In this document: in pieces, positions 17,559-26,087 of the stretch | Numbering within the stretch: the stretch's first letter is position 1 | How the letters are laid out: the number at the start of each line of letters is the position of its first letter | NCBI GenBank assembly: GCA_000818945.1 | Contig: KN805403.1 | Location: forward strand, 106,145 to 170,144 | DNA: 64,000 nt | Origin: Schizochytrium sp. CCTCC M209059 | Lineage: Eukaryota; Sar; Bigyra; Thraustochytrida; Thraustochytriidae | Direction: 5' to 3' | Notes under the pieces: model-generated | The model's input: the letters and a program-made list of their open reading frames with translations, nothing else | What the model was told of the DNA's origin: nothing | Databases searched by the model: none | Made by a program: the position numbers and the translations under genes

Positions 17559-19994
17559 ATGGGCCGCACGGAGGCAGGCGCCGAGGCGTTCGCAGAGAGG
17601 CTGGAGACCTACCTCGCGTCGGCGCTGAGCGCGGAGGCGCCCGCGGAAACGCACGTGGAGGCCGTCCATGGCGTCCCCGGGGCGCGCGTGGTCCGCAAGG
17701 CCTTGCGCGAGGAGGAGTGCGCGGCGCTGGAGGCGCTCGTGCGCGAGGTGCACGGCAAGTCGGTGGGCAAACACAGGGAGGACGGGCACCAGAGCAGGAG
17801 GCAGTCACAACACCATGTCGCCCTCCAGGTCGCGGACAAGGCCGTGGCGCGGCTCGGGAAGCGACTCCGGCCGTGGCTCGACGCAGAGGCCGGGCCCAAG
17901 AACCCGCGGCCCCTGGAGCCGGAGGGCGGCGAGCTGTCGAGCTTCTTGCGCACATATTGCTACCAGGAGGGCGACTCCAGTACGCCGCATTTCGACAAAG
18001 CCTTTACCGAGCATGTCGGCAAGGGCTCGGCGGACCAGCACCTCGTGCGTTTTTCTGCGTTCTCCGTGGTCATGTATCTGAATGAAGGCTTTGAGGGCGG
18101 CGAGACGACGTTCTTTTGCCCAGACCCAGCAATCAAGCCCTCTCGGCGCGGCAATACGCCTATTATTGAAGACACTAGCGTGCTGCGCGTGGCTGGTGCC
18201 AATGTACCTCGCAGGGGTGACATTCTCGTCTTTCCGCATGGCGCCATGCCGGGGAGCTACCCCAATCCTTTGCATGAGGGTTCGGTGCTACGACGTGGGT
18301 CCAAGTGCATTATTCGCACCGATGTGCTGTATCAAGGCGCGCGACAAAAGACAAAAAAGAAGAACAAATCGAAAACAAAATCGCAGAACATCCCGTCCGC
18401 GCCGCACGACGCGGGCGCGACGAGTGAGGATGCCTCTGCTGCCGGCAGCGACGCGTCAGACGACCAAGACGGACGTGAGTCACTGCCAACGTCTGCAAGG
18501 CGACCACGATCGAGTTTAGGCACCGAAGCAGAACGCACGAAAATGGCTCGTGTGCAACAAGAGGATCATGTCTCGGAAGCGCCTTTGGATCTTCAAACGA
18601 TTGTTGAGAAGATGCTGGAGGAGCGGCTAGCACATTTGTGTCCTTCACAGCGTCATCTCGCAAAGGGCTCTTTACGCCGTCTGAATGAAGCGAGCAAGCC
18701 CGAGTTTGAGTCAAGATTGCCGTCATCCGTGTACTGGTCGCTCTTCCGGACCCAACGCGCTGCGCGCCCAGAAGCGCAAAAAGTTCTTGTTGTTTCGGCG
18801 CTTGGTCTGGAGCGCGAGCTGTCTCGTGACGAATTGGCGCGCGCGCTCGTGGACGAGTTGCCGAGTGAACACCCTCTTGCTTTCATTAGCGCAAGCGAGG
18901 ATGGTTCGGGCAAGCTGACAATGTCGTCCAAGACCTATGTCGCAAGACAAGGTGCACAGGGTCAGCTTATGTGCGTAAAGTGCGGCGCTTTCGTCCGCGC
19001 TGCAACTGGTGGACTCGAATGGCATCTCAAGACCGCACATGGCGTCGAAACGCACCAGGTTGCCTTTGAAGCGGTGCAACGTCAATCGGATGCGCTCTTT
19101 GCTTTGAGAAGCACGCCCGAACTGGCCCCGTTTGCTGCTGCTGGTGCTGCTGGTGCTGCTGCGTTTTCGTCTGACGTGCAACGTCTTGACCCAGACGACG
19201 TGACGCGTGCGATTCGGGAGCGAGCGTCCCTGGACGCATCCGTTGCCGCAGGTCGTATTCGTAGTCTGGGACCTGAGCTGGACGCATGCCGAAGTGGCGA
19301 TCTCGAGACGCTTCGCAAGGCCGTTGCTGCTGGTTGGGACGCGCAAGCTGCAGTAGATCGCAATGGTGCGAATGGGCTTCTCTGGGCCGCGGGCTTTGGA
19401 AATCTTGAAGTGTGCAAGTTTCTTGTGCACGAATGTAAATTGGACCCCGTAAACGCTTCGCAAAAGGCGCGTCGGGGCTACAGCATGCGCACGGCGCTGC
19501 ATTGGGCTGCACGAAACGGTCACATGGATGTCGTTCGTTGGCTCGTCGAAGACCAGGCAAGCCCAGCTGACGCGGCCACGGGAGACGGTACGACGCCGTT
19601 GTGTTTTGCAGCCTGGCAGGGCCACGTTGAGGTTTGCAAATATCTCATCGAAAAGGCGGGCGCAAGTCCGCATACGAGCAACTCTTTTGGTTGCAACTTG
19701 GCCATGTGGGTTGCGCAGAGTCCTCAGCACGAGAGCGCTTTGACCTTGTGCGAGTACTTGCTCGAGCGTGGGGCTGATTTTACGCGCATCAACCATAATG
19801 GCCAGGGATGTTTGCACAAGGCGGCGCAGCGAGGCAATCGGGCAGTCTGTGAGTGGCTTTTGCGGAAGGCTGGTCTTGGGCCGGAGCATTTCGCGCCCAA
19901 CGAGAACGAAAAGTCGCGTCCATCGGAGCTTGCCAAGTTTGCGGGTCACGATGCCTTGTCATCTTATCTCTCGTTGCAAGAGTCGACAAAATAA
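17559..19994 (+). CDS. Prolyl-4-hydroxylase-like 2OG-Fe(II) oxygenase with zinc-finger-like and ankyrin segments
   Basis: 811 residues from ATG 17559 (MGRTEAGAEAF); the frame is open from 17307 but the first 84 codons look like leader. Oxygenase domain about residues 30-258: iron ligands H144 and D146 (TPHFDKAF) and H239 (LHEGSV), with the 2OG-binding basic residue at K249 or R253 (KCIIRTDVLY). The motif YLNEGFEGGETTFF is typical of P4H-type enzymes. A basic Lys/Ser linker follows. C472, C475 and two His (CVKCGAF..., EWHLKTAH) form a C2H2-like finger. Ankyrin repeats fill about 570-800 (MRTALHWAARNGHMDVVRWL; TPLCFAAWQGHVEVCKYL). No signal peptide follows from this start, so it is probably cytosolic or nuclear. 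The substrate may be recruited by the ankyrin part (inference). Confidence 0.8.
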   Translation: MGRTEAGAEAFAERLETYLASALSAEAPAETHVEAVHGVPGARVVRKALREEECAALEALVREVHGKSVGKHREDGHQSRRQSQHHVALQVADKAVARLGKRLRPWLDAEAGPKNPRPLEPEGGELSSFLRTYCYQEGDSSTPHFDKAFTEHVGKGSADQHLVRFSAFSVVMYLNEGFEGGETTFFCPDPAIKPSRRGNTPIIEDTSVLRVAGANVPRRGDILVFPHGAMPGSYPNPLHEGSVLRRGSKCIIRTDVLYQGARQKTKKKNKSKTKSQNIPSAPHDAGATSEDASAAGSDASDDQDGRESLPTSARRPRSSLGTEAERTKMARVQQEDHVSEAPLDLQTIVEKMLEERLAHLCPSQRHLAKGSLRRLNEASKPEFESRLPSSVYWSLFRTQRAARPEAQKVLVVSALGLERELSRDELARALVDELPSEHPLAFISASEDGSGKLTMSSKTYVARQGAQGQLMCVKCGAFVRAATGGLEWHLKTAHGVETHQVAFEAVQRQSDALFALRSTPELAPFAAAGAAGAAAFSSDVQRLDPDDVTRAIRERASLDASVAAGRIRSLGPELDACRSGDLETLRKAVAAGWDAQAAVDRNGANGLLWAAGFGNLEVCKFLVHECKLDPVNASQKARRGYSMRTALHWAARNGHMDVVRWLVEDQASPADAATGDGTTPLCFAAWQGHVEVCKYLIEKAGASPHTSNSFGCNLAMWVAQSPQHESALTLCEYLLERGADFTRINHNGQGCLHKAAQRGNRAVCEWLLRKAGLGPEHFAPNENEKSRPSELAKFAGHDALSSYLSLQESTK

Positions 19995-20339
19995 AGAAAG
20001 GATTATTACCATGTGAAGAAGAAGAAGACAAAGAAGAAGAAGAAAAAAAAATCGTTCCAAGTGACCCACATCATCATTTTCTCCTTTTTCCTTTTTCACA
20101 GCACAAGAAACGGCTGAAAGTGCCTCGCACTGAAGATGTCATTTTCCATCCCACAAAAAGCATTCTTCTACTAGCTACACTACAGCACAGACGAATACGT
20201 ATCTTCTGCTTTAGGCCTTGTCAAGAGACGTAGAAATCTATGTTCTGTTTTCGGATTTAACTTTGGTACAAAGGCAGGCCTCTGGGGTCATGATGGCATT
20301 TTCGTTTGGTATGTACACATGAACAAAGGCGTCAAGATC
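19995..20339. other. Convergent spacer with GAA-rich tract
   Basis: 345 bases between convergent genes. A GAAGAAG-type purine tract at about 20012-20050 follows the P4H stop. No gene seen. Confidence 0.55.
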
Positions 20340-21449
20340 TTACAGAGGAAAAGGTGTGGCCATGGATTGGTAGAATGTGCGCAAGTTGGCCTGGTACAAC
20401 TTTTCACCTTGCTTGGAAGGATGGATAAAAAGATGGTCCTTGAAAGCTTGCAAAAGCTGGAATTCAACCGTGGCGCTCTTGATGAGACTCACATGAACAC
20501 TGCTGAGACGGGAGTGAAGCAAATTGAGGCAAGCATACACCTTTTCGTGGCTGTCGCGGAGGCGTTGGTACTGGAGCAAAAGACCTTCAAGCTCCAGTCG
20601 AGACTTGTCGCTAAGCCTCGACACGTCGAGGTGGCCGCGTCGAAAGTGGCTAAAGCTCTCCTGAGACTGATGGGACTTGCGGAGTCTACGGTCCCACGCC
20701 AGGCGCATATATTGCAATGCTTTACGATCGCTTTCCAAAGAGTCGATGACCTCAAGGGCCCGATTGAAGAAGGAAATCTCTGCGCATGTGCGCACGTAGC
20801 GGCGCAAGGTGCTGATGGCGCCTCGCAAGTTACGACTGATGCTACGATGTGCGGCGTACTCTTTGAGTCCGAGGACAGTGGCAGTCCCACGCTTAATGAA
20901 GTCGTTCAAAATGGCAGCCTCATGCCCTACACGCTTACGAAGGGTAGGCAGCTCGTCATAGAGTTCGCGGATATGATCGGGTTCATTCTGGCATGAATGG
21001 AAGCGGCGCTGTTTTGCGACGGCCCAGCGCTCCGATCTCGTGGGAAGCGGTAGATTGGCCGTGGTGAGCTGATCTTGCGATGTGAAAAAGGCTTCGAGAC
21101 CTTGCTGATAAGCCTCTTGCAACCACTGCAGCGTCGCGCCAAGCGGGCTCGAGTTCGCGGACATGCCGTTGCGTCGCACGCGGGCTCTTCGCTGGGCGCG
21201 TGTAAGTGACTTGGACGCAGGCGAAGCCGGGGAAGATCTTGGCGACATGAGTGGCGTTGACGCTGACGAGTCGGAAGACCACGAGGACAGCGGAGATGTT
21301 GGCGAGAGCTCGCTGCCACTGCCGCTCCCGCTCCTGCTGCTCGCACTGCTGCTGTAGTACTGCGTCTCCGAGGGTTTGAGGGCGTCGACGATCCAGTCCT
21401 TGGCGGTCGCGCGGATGTGCGGCGCGACGACGCTGGCGACGATGTCCAT
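20340..21449 (-). CDS. Orphan helical protein (369 aa)
   Basis: Not recognised. After a conserved-looking N-terminus (MDIVASVVAPHIRATAKDW) comes a Ser-rich low-complexity linker (about 30-100). The remaining 260 residues are predicted almost wholly helical, with heptad-like hydrophobic spacing (LRGAISTLRRYVRTCAEISFF; LLLQYQRLRDSHEKVYACLNLL). The shape recalls three-helix bundles such as BAR or syntaxin-like folds, but no signature motif confirms that. No TM or signal peptide. The balanced composition and long clean frame, set against the low-complexity frames on the other strand, make it a real gene. Confidence 0.7.
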   Translation of the reverse strand: MDIVASVVAPHIRATAKDWIVDALKPSETQYYSSSASSRSGSGSGSELSPTSPLSSWSSDSSASTPLMSPRSSPASPASKSLTRAQRRARVRRNGMSANSSPLGATLQWLQEAYQQGLEAFFTSQDQLTTANLPLPTRSERWAVAKQRRFHSCQNEPDHIRELYDELPTLRKRVGHEAAILNDFIKRGTATVLGLKEYAAHRSISRNLRGAISTLRRYVRTCAEISFFNRALEVIDSLESDRKALQYMRLAWDRRLRKSHQSQESFSHFRRGHLDVSRLSDKSRLELEGLLLQYQRLRDSHEKVYACLNLLHSRLSSVHVSLIKSATVEFQLLQAFKDHLFIHPSKQGEKLYQANLRTFYQSMATPFPL

Positions 21450-22192
21450 GGTCTCAATCTCAATTTGCCGTTGCTCGCACCGCGTGCAGTGCGGTGCTCC
21501 TTCCTCCCAGGCTCCCTTCCCTCGGGCCCTCGTCTGTGCGTTTGCGGGGCTTGCTTACTCGCTATTCTGCCGCCGCACAGGTTCCCCTCGTCGTTCTCCA
21601 ACTTGAAGGCGCTGGGGGGTGGGTTGGTCTACTGCTCTCGGGAACCGAGGGAGGCCGTTCAGCCTCGCCTTGCGCGCGGGTCCCGCCTGACTCGAACTTC
21701 GTTCTCGCGTGGGCCCTGAAACTCGACGAGCTGCTGAGCAGGAATCCCCTTCCCTTGGCGGTGTTTTCCTCGGCCTCGGAACGGTCGCCGCGGGCGCCCA
21801 GCTCCGCCCCGTCGGCCGGGCCCGGCCGGCGTCTCCGTCGAGACCGAGGAATTCGAGGTCTCGCCGCGGACGAGCTCGCGCGCCTGCGCCGCCGGCGAGC
21901 GACGGCCTCTCCGGCGACCGCGAGGCGGGCGAGCGAGTCGCGCGAGGCGCCTCGAGCCCGGGCCTGGCGCGCGGAGAACGTGGGTCTGTCTGTGTGTCGG
22001 GGTGTCGGGGTGTAGGGGTGTCGAGGTGTCTGTCTGTCTGAGCGTGTGTCTGTCTGCCTGTCTGTATCGAGCCCGCCGCCCGAGCCGCTCGCGAGCTAGC
22101 TGCTCTTCGCTCGCCTGCAGCGCAGCGCGGCGCCTCGCAGCTGCTCTCCGCTCCACTCTCCCGCCGAGCTGTGCAGGTCCTCCTCGTCGCTG

Positions 22193-22270
22193 TCGATGCC
22201 GCGGACGATGCCGCTGATGATGCCGCTAATGACGCCGCTAGTGATGCCGCTGGTGATGATATGATGCCGC
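22193..22270. repeat. Degenerate 12-mer array (GATGCCGCTGAT-like)
   Basis: Five to six copies of GATGCCGCTGAT with variants ending AAT, AGT or GGT. A protein frame through it would read as repeated Asp-Ala-Ala-Asp. It is probably non-coding and lies upstream of the orphan helical gene. Confidence 0.7.
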
Positions 22271-22302
22271 ACTGCTAGCGCGACTGCGACAACGTCGACG
22301 TG

Positions 22303-22345
22303 CACAGCAGCAGCAGCAGCAGCAGCACAGCAGCAGCAGCAGCTC
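22303..22345. repeat. CAG trinucleotide microsatellite
   Basis: About 13 CAG/GCA triplets with one interruption. Not assigned to a coding frame. Confidence 0.85.
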
Positions 22346-23174
22346 CGGCCGCGCGAGAGGCGTGCGCGAGAGGTCTTTGCAGCGCCGGGCGCGACCGCCG
22401 GGCGCCTCGGCAGAACAGGCGTGCGCGCGCGAGGCCGCGGGGCTCCTGGTTCGGAGCGGAACCCCAATTCGACACCTGGCTGCCGCGCCGCGCCGCGACC
22501 CGCCTCGGCTTCTCCGCGACGCCCGCTCGCCCGCCCGCTCCCGCGCGCGCTCGCTCGCTCCCGCGCCTCCCGCGTACGCGCGCGCGCGTGCGTGCGTGCG
22601 CGCAGGGCTCCTCCGCTCGCGCCGCCGCGCTCTTGCCCGCGTGGGCGCGATGCGCGTCTGGGCTAGCCGCCGGTACACACCCGGGTCCGCGCAACGCAGC
22701 GGGGACTGACGAAGAAGACACGGCTGACCGGGAAGCGGGAGGGAGCCGTTGGGCGGGATGCGAGGAGGGCCACGCACGGTGGACACGCAGAACAAGGCGG
22801 GGCGCGAGGAGGAGGAGGAGGAGGAGGAGGAGGAGGACGCCGAGGAGATGATCCGCCCGCGAGGTCTCGCGTCGAGGGGAGGAAGGGAGGAAGGAAGGAA
22901 GGGGAGGAAACGCAAGTCAAGCCGAGCTGGCGAGCTGGTTGAACAGGGTTTCCCGGCAGCGCCGAACAGAGAGCAGATACATTAAACTCACATCAGGGCT
23001 TGCTTGCTTCGCAGTCGTCACAGCCACCATGGCCAGTGCGCTGGCAGCAGTCGGCGGGCACACCATGCAGCTGCAGCCGCTCTGTAATAGTAGAAGTAGG
23101 CCTAGTAGTATAGTAGTATAGTAGTAGAAGATGGCTGAATGGAGGAAGCTGAAGTTGGGCTTCAGTCGGCGGAC

Positions 23175-25079
23175 CTACCTCGATCTCGGCGAGGACGAGG
23201 ACGAGAGCCGCGCAGCCATCGAAGCCGAGAGGAAGCGGGCGTCAGGCGCGCAGTAGACCTCGTCAAAGGCAGTCGAGAGCGGAGCGTCGCTCTCGTCGCT
23301 CTCGTCGCTCTCGTCGCTCTCGTCACTCTTGTCGCTGCCATCACCACGATGATGATCATCAGCTGAAGCCAGCTGGGACGGCCGGAGGACGTCACCCAAA
23401 ATGACGCGCAGCACATCCCGGACGGTGCGGAAGCACACGGAGTCCTTCCAGGCCGTTTCGCTGGATCGCATGGACGTGTGGCCCTCGAGCGCAGGCCCGT
23501 GGTTCACCTCGAGAAGCTGCAGCGAAAAACCCTCATCTTCGCGGACGATGAAATCGAACCCAAAGACCTCGAAGGCGTTGAGCATGGGGAAAAAGTCGCG
23601 CTTGTCAGCTTGGCAACGCAGCGCCTCGAAAACAGCGCAGACCGCACGATGAATCCCGGCACGGATGCGGCGCTCTGCATCGGTTCGTCGTTGACGCGCC
23701 TCATCCAAGAAACTTTCCAACCTTGAAAGCGTTATTTGCGCTTCTGCCGGATCATAGGATGGGTGTCGGCTCTGCACGACATGATTGGTCACATGCACAA
23801 AAGAATTGGACCAGTCTGCGTGGCGGTATGGCTCGCAAGCGACGTGAAGCACTACGTCTCGGTGCACAAAGACCCGCAGACTCCCTACGGCAAGTACATT
23901 GACGCGCATGTGAAACTTGCGCCCGCGATAAAGCAACGGGCGGTCCACCAGCCCTTGCAAAAGCCACGCGCCAAGTCTTGGACGGCTAACCGCCTTGGGT
24001 CTCTTTGACGTGGCCTCGCGATCTTGTGCATCTTGCCCTGTCTCTTTGTCCTTGTCGAGCTGATTGCGCTTCTTGGATATGTTCATCTCGTTCTCGCGAT
24101 CGCCATCGTTTTGCTCTTCATCTAAGTGATGAAGGACTCGCACGAGTGAATTGGTATCGGCGCCTTGCAAAAAGTGCACCTCGGTAGCATTGTTTGTCTT
24201 GCTAGCCTTGAGAACCCAGACTCGCTGAGGAGAAGCGGAAAGGATATCTGCGAGAACTGCGCCGCGCACCTCGTCGTTACTAAGCACTTTAAAGTCGCCA
24301 AGGATCTCGCGGGCGGTACCTTGAGCCGAGGAGGTTTCTTTCTTACTTGTTTCATCACCAAGACTTCCTTGCGCTGTGTCTCGGCCCAAAGAGGTTTCTT
24401 TTTCGCTTATATCATCACCATAAGTTTCTTGCGCAATGAGTCCGGTCGAACAGGTTTTCCTCTTGCTTGCATCATCGCCCAAAGCTTCTTGCGCTGTGTC
24501 TCGGGCCGATGAGGTTTCTTTCTCGCTTGAGTTATTTCCAAAACTTCCTTGTGCAATCTTACCAGCAGCAACAAACTTGTAGAGTATTTGCATGAGTCGC
24601 GCTTTGTCCGAGAGACCCGCATGGGCGAAATAGCTCGAGACGATGAGATCTCCTTCCAGAGCGCGATTCCAGTTGATCCGCGTATACGGCGACCATTGCA
24701 AGATACAATCTCGCGAGCGCGCAAGTCGCGGAGCCAGACCCCATTCATTGCGCAGGACCTGCACCATGGCCAGTCGCGTATTTTCGACCGGATACGAGCA
24801 AAAGAAGCCAATCGTATCATTCTTGGCCTCCTCGTCTTTGAGCGCGTGGGTCTTCTCCGTTGTCATCGTCAGAGCCTCGCCCTTTGCTTCGCGGCCCCGT
24901 GCATCTCCCCCTGCTTCCTCGAGCTCACCACGCGCACGGGCCTCGGGGCCCTCTCCGTCAACAACAGAGGCGAGCGCCGCGCCCAGCACGAGCCCAGCTT
25001 TCCCTCGCGGGCCATCCGAGGGCAGCATGTGTCCCCGCCGAAGTGCGTCTCGCCCGCCGCCGTGCACGCTAGCACGCAC
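23175..25079 (-). CDS. Tubulin-tyrosine-ligase-like (TTL/TTLL) protein
   Basis: Up to 634 residues; an internal Met at 24866 (MTTEKTHALKDEE) may be the true start, because the first 71 residues are Ala/Gly/Arg-rich and overlap an upstream minisatellite. The TTL fold is shown by LLQGLVDRPLLYRGRKFHMR (a basic strand after the nucleotide region), a following VFVHRDVVLHVA, and the C-terminal metal/ATP-site block FEVFGFDFIVRED...LQLLEVNHGPALEG, equivalent to the family's FGFDFM...LLEVN.SPSL. TTLLs add Tyr, Glu or Gly to tubulin or other proteins. A 4 x 20-residue repeat (24303-24542) is inserted in the middle of the domain and the tail holds Asp-Glu-Ser repeats. Which amino acid it adds is unknown. 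Confidence 0.75.
   Translation of the reverse strand: MRASVHGGGRDALRRGHMLPSDGPRGKAGLVLGAALASVVDGEGPEARARGELEEAGGDARGREAKGEALTMTTEKTHALKDEEAKNDTIGFFCSYPVENTRLAMVQVLRNEWGLAPRLARSRDCILQWSPYTRINWNRALEGDLIVSSYFAHAGLSDKARLMQILYKFVAAGKIAQGSFGNNSSEKETSSARDTAQEALGDDASKRKTCSTGLIAQETYGDDISEKETSLGRDTAQGSLGDETSKKETSSAQGTAREILGDFKVLSNDEVRGAVLADILSASPQRVWVLKASKTNNATEVHFLQGADTNSLVRVLHHLDEEQNDGDRENEMNISKKRNQLDKDKETGQDAQDREATSKRPKAVSRPRLGAWLLQGLVDRPLLYRGRKFHMRVNVLAVGSLRVFVHRDVVLHVACEPYRHADWSNSFVHVTNHVVQSRHPSYDPAEAQITLSRLESFLDEARQRRTDAERRIRAGIHRAVCAVFEALRCQADKRDFFPMLNAFEVFGFDFIVREDEGFSLQLLEVNHGPALEGHTSMRSSETAWKDSVCFRTVRDVLRVILGDVLRPSQLASADDHHRGDGSDKSDESDESDESDESDAPLSTAFDEVYCAPDARFLSASMAARLSSSSSPRSR
23283..23335 (-). 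repeat. 9-mer coding microsatellite (Asp-Glu-Ser repeats)
   Basis: Four to five CTCGTCGCT units, read on the minus strand as repeated Asp-Glu-Ser near the C-terminus of the TTL-like protein. Confidence 0.85.
24303..24542 (-). repeat. In-frame 60-bp coding repeat x4 inside the TTL-like gene
   Basis: Four consecutive 20-residue units with consensus (L/Y/F)GD-x-xSEKETSSxxDTAQ-x-x. Units differ by several substitutions each but keep exact 60-nt length and frame. This is an expansion of a hydrophilic loop. Confidence 0.85.
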
Positions 25080-25142
25080 GCTAAACGCTCGCTAGCACGC
25101 ACGCTAGCACGCTAGCACGCTAGCACGCTAGCACGCTAGCAC
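25064..25142. repeat. CTAGCACG octamer minisatellite
   Basis: About seven tandem CTAGCACG units (25094-25142) preceded by degenerate GCACGCTA copies. It overlaps the upstream edge of the TTL-like frame, which argues that translation starts further in. Confidence 0.9.
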
Positions 25143-26087
25143 GCGGGTCCCTGCGTCGCTGCCGTCGTTGCGGCTGGCCGAGGTGCGCCTGCGACGGCTC
25201 CCCCTCGTTGCCGTTGCCCGGCGCCTTCTCCGCGCCCGCCTCCTCCCAGTACTAGGCCTACTGCGAGGAGTGAAGTGCACCATCGCCGCCCCTCGAAGTG
25301 AGCCGGCCCTCGCGCCGGGCTGGGCTCGCACAGCTTGCGCAGCTTGCGCAGCTCGCGTCGAGCGAGCTTGCCTCGCGTCGCGACGCCTGCGCGCAAGCCC
25401 CGCGTGCGTGGAAACGTGCGCGCCGCGCTCTCTGCTGCGCGCGTGCAGAGGCCGCGCAAAGTGTCTCTTCTCTCGCCATTCGCTTTCGGGTCAGTCGCTC
25501 GCGCCCTCCATTCATCCATCCCTCCATCCCTCCATCCCTCCCTCCCTCCATCGCCGCCTCTCCCTCGCTCCCTGCACGCGCCGCCCCGCGAGGACGCAGC
25601 GGCGGAAGCAGACCCGAAACCGCCGCTCCCGCGCACGCCGCGGCGGCACGAAGGCGGGGCGAGGCTGCGCGAGGAAAAGCGCGGCGCGGCACGTGCAGGA
25701 GCGGCACTGAGGTGGAGCAGGAGGGAGGAAAGCGCGCGCTTTTCCAGCGCGTGCCGCGACCAACGGTGGAGCAGAAGAGCGACTGCCAGCGAGCGAGGGA
25801 GCGAGGGAGCGGGGAGGAGCAAGCGCAGACGTGCGTATCTCGAGGTATCGCTACCGAGGACGACCCTCGCGCTCGGGGCTCGAGCGAGGGAGCGAGCGAG
25901 CGAGCGAGCGAAGGGCCGCGGCAAACCCGGACGAGGACGAGGTTGCGGCCGGCGCACACGTCCCTCGGCTTGGCCGTCGCGGGTCGCCGTCCCGAGCGTG
26001 AAGGACGCGCCTCGAAGAAGAGCGGTGGGCAGACCGACGGGCCTTGCTTGGGTCGTGTCGAGGCAAACTGCGAGCAAGCGAGCGAGA
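25143..26087. promoter_or_regulatory. GC-rich divergent region TTL-like / LIM gene
   Basis: About 0.95 kb between divergent genes. Open frames (one in frame with the LIM gene from 25335) encode only Arg/Ala/Pro/Ser-rich sequence, with CATC/CCCT repeats at about 25507-25550 and GAGC repeats at about 25880-25910. Taken as promoter plus leader. Confidence 0.5.

Larger units (their letters stand above)
21450..23174. other. Long GC-rich, repeat-laden spacer
   Basis: 1.7 kb between two minus-strand genes. Open frames occur in all six frames but are dominated by Arg, Ala, Ser and Glu from simple repeats, so I call none. It contains GTGTCGGG/GTCT-type repeats (21985-22070), a degenerate 12-mer array (22193-22270), CAG triplets (22303-22345), GAG triplets (22808-22840) and a TAGTAG/TAGTATAG run (23085-23130). 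Confidence 0.5.

Noticed and set aside
18723..19949. 408-codon minus frame
   Set aside because: Antisense of the ankyrin half of the P4H gene, where the + strand has clear ankyrin cores.
22238..22915. Several 150-225 codon frames in the 21.5-23.1 kb spacer
   Set aside because: All are repeat-driven Arg/Ala/Ser/Pro sequence; none has a recognisable motif, and frames overlap on both strands.
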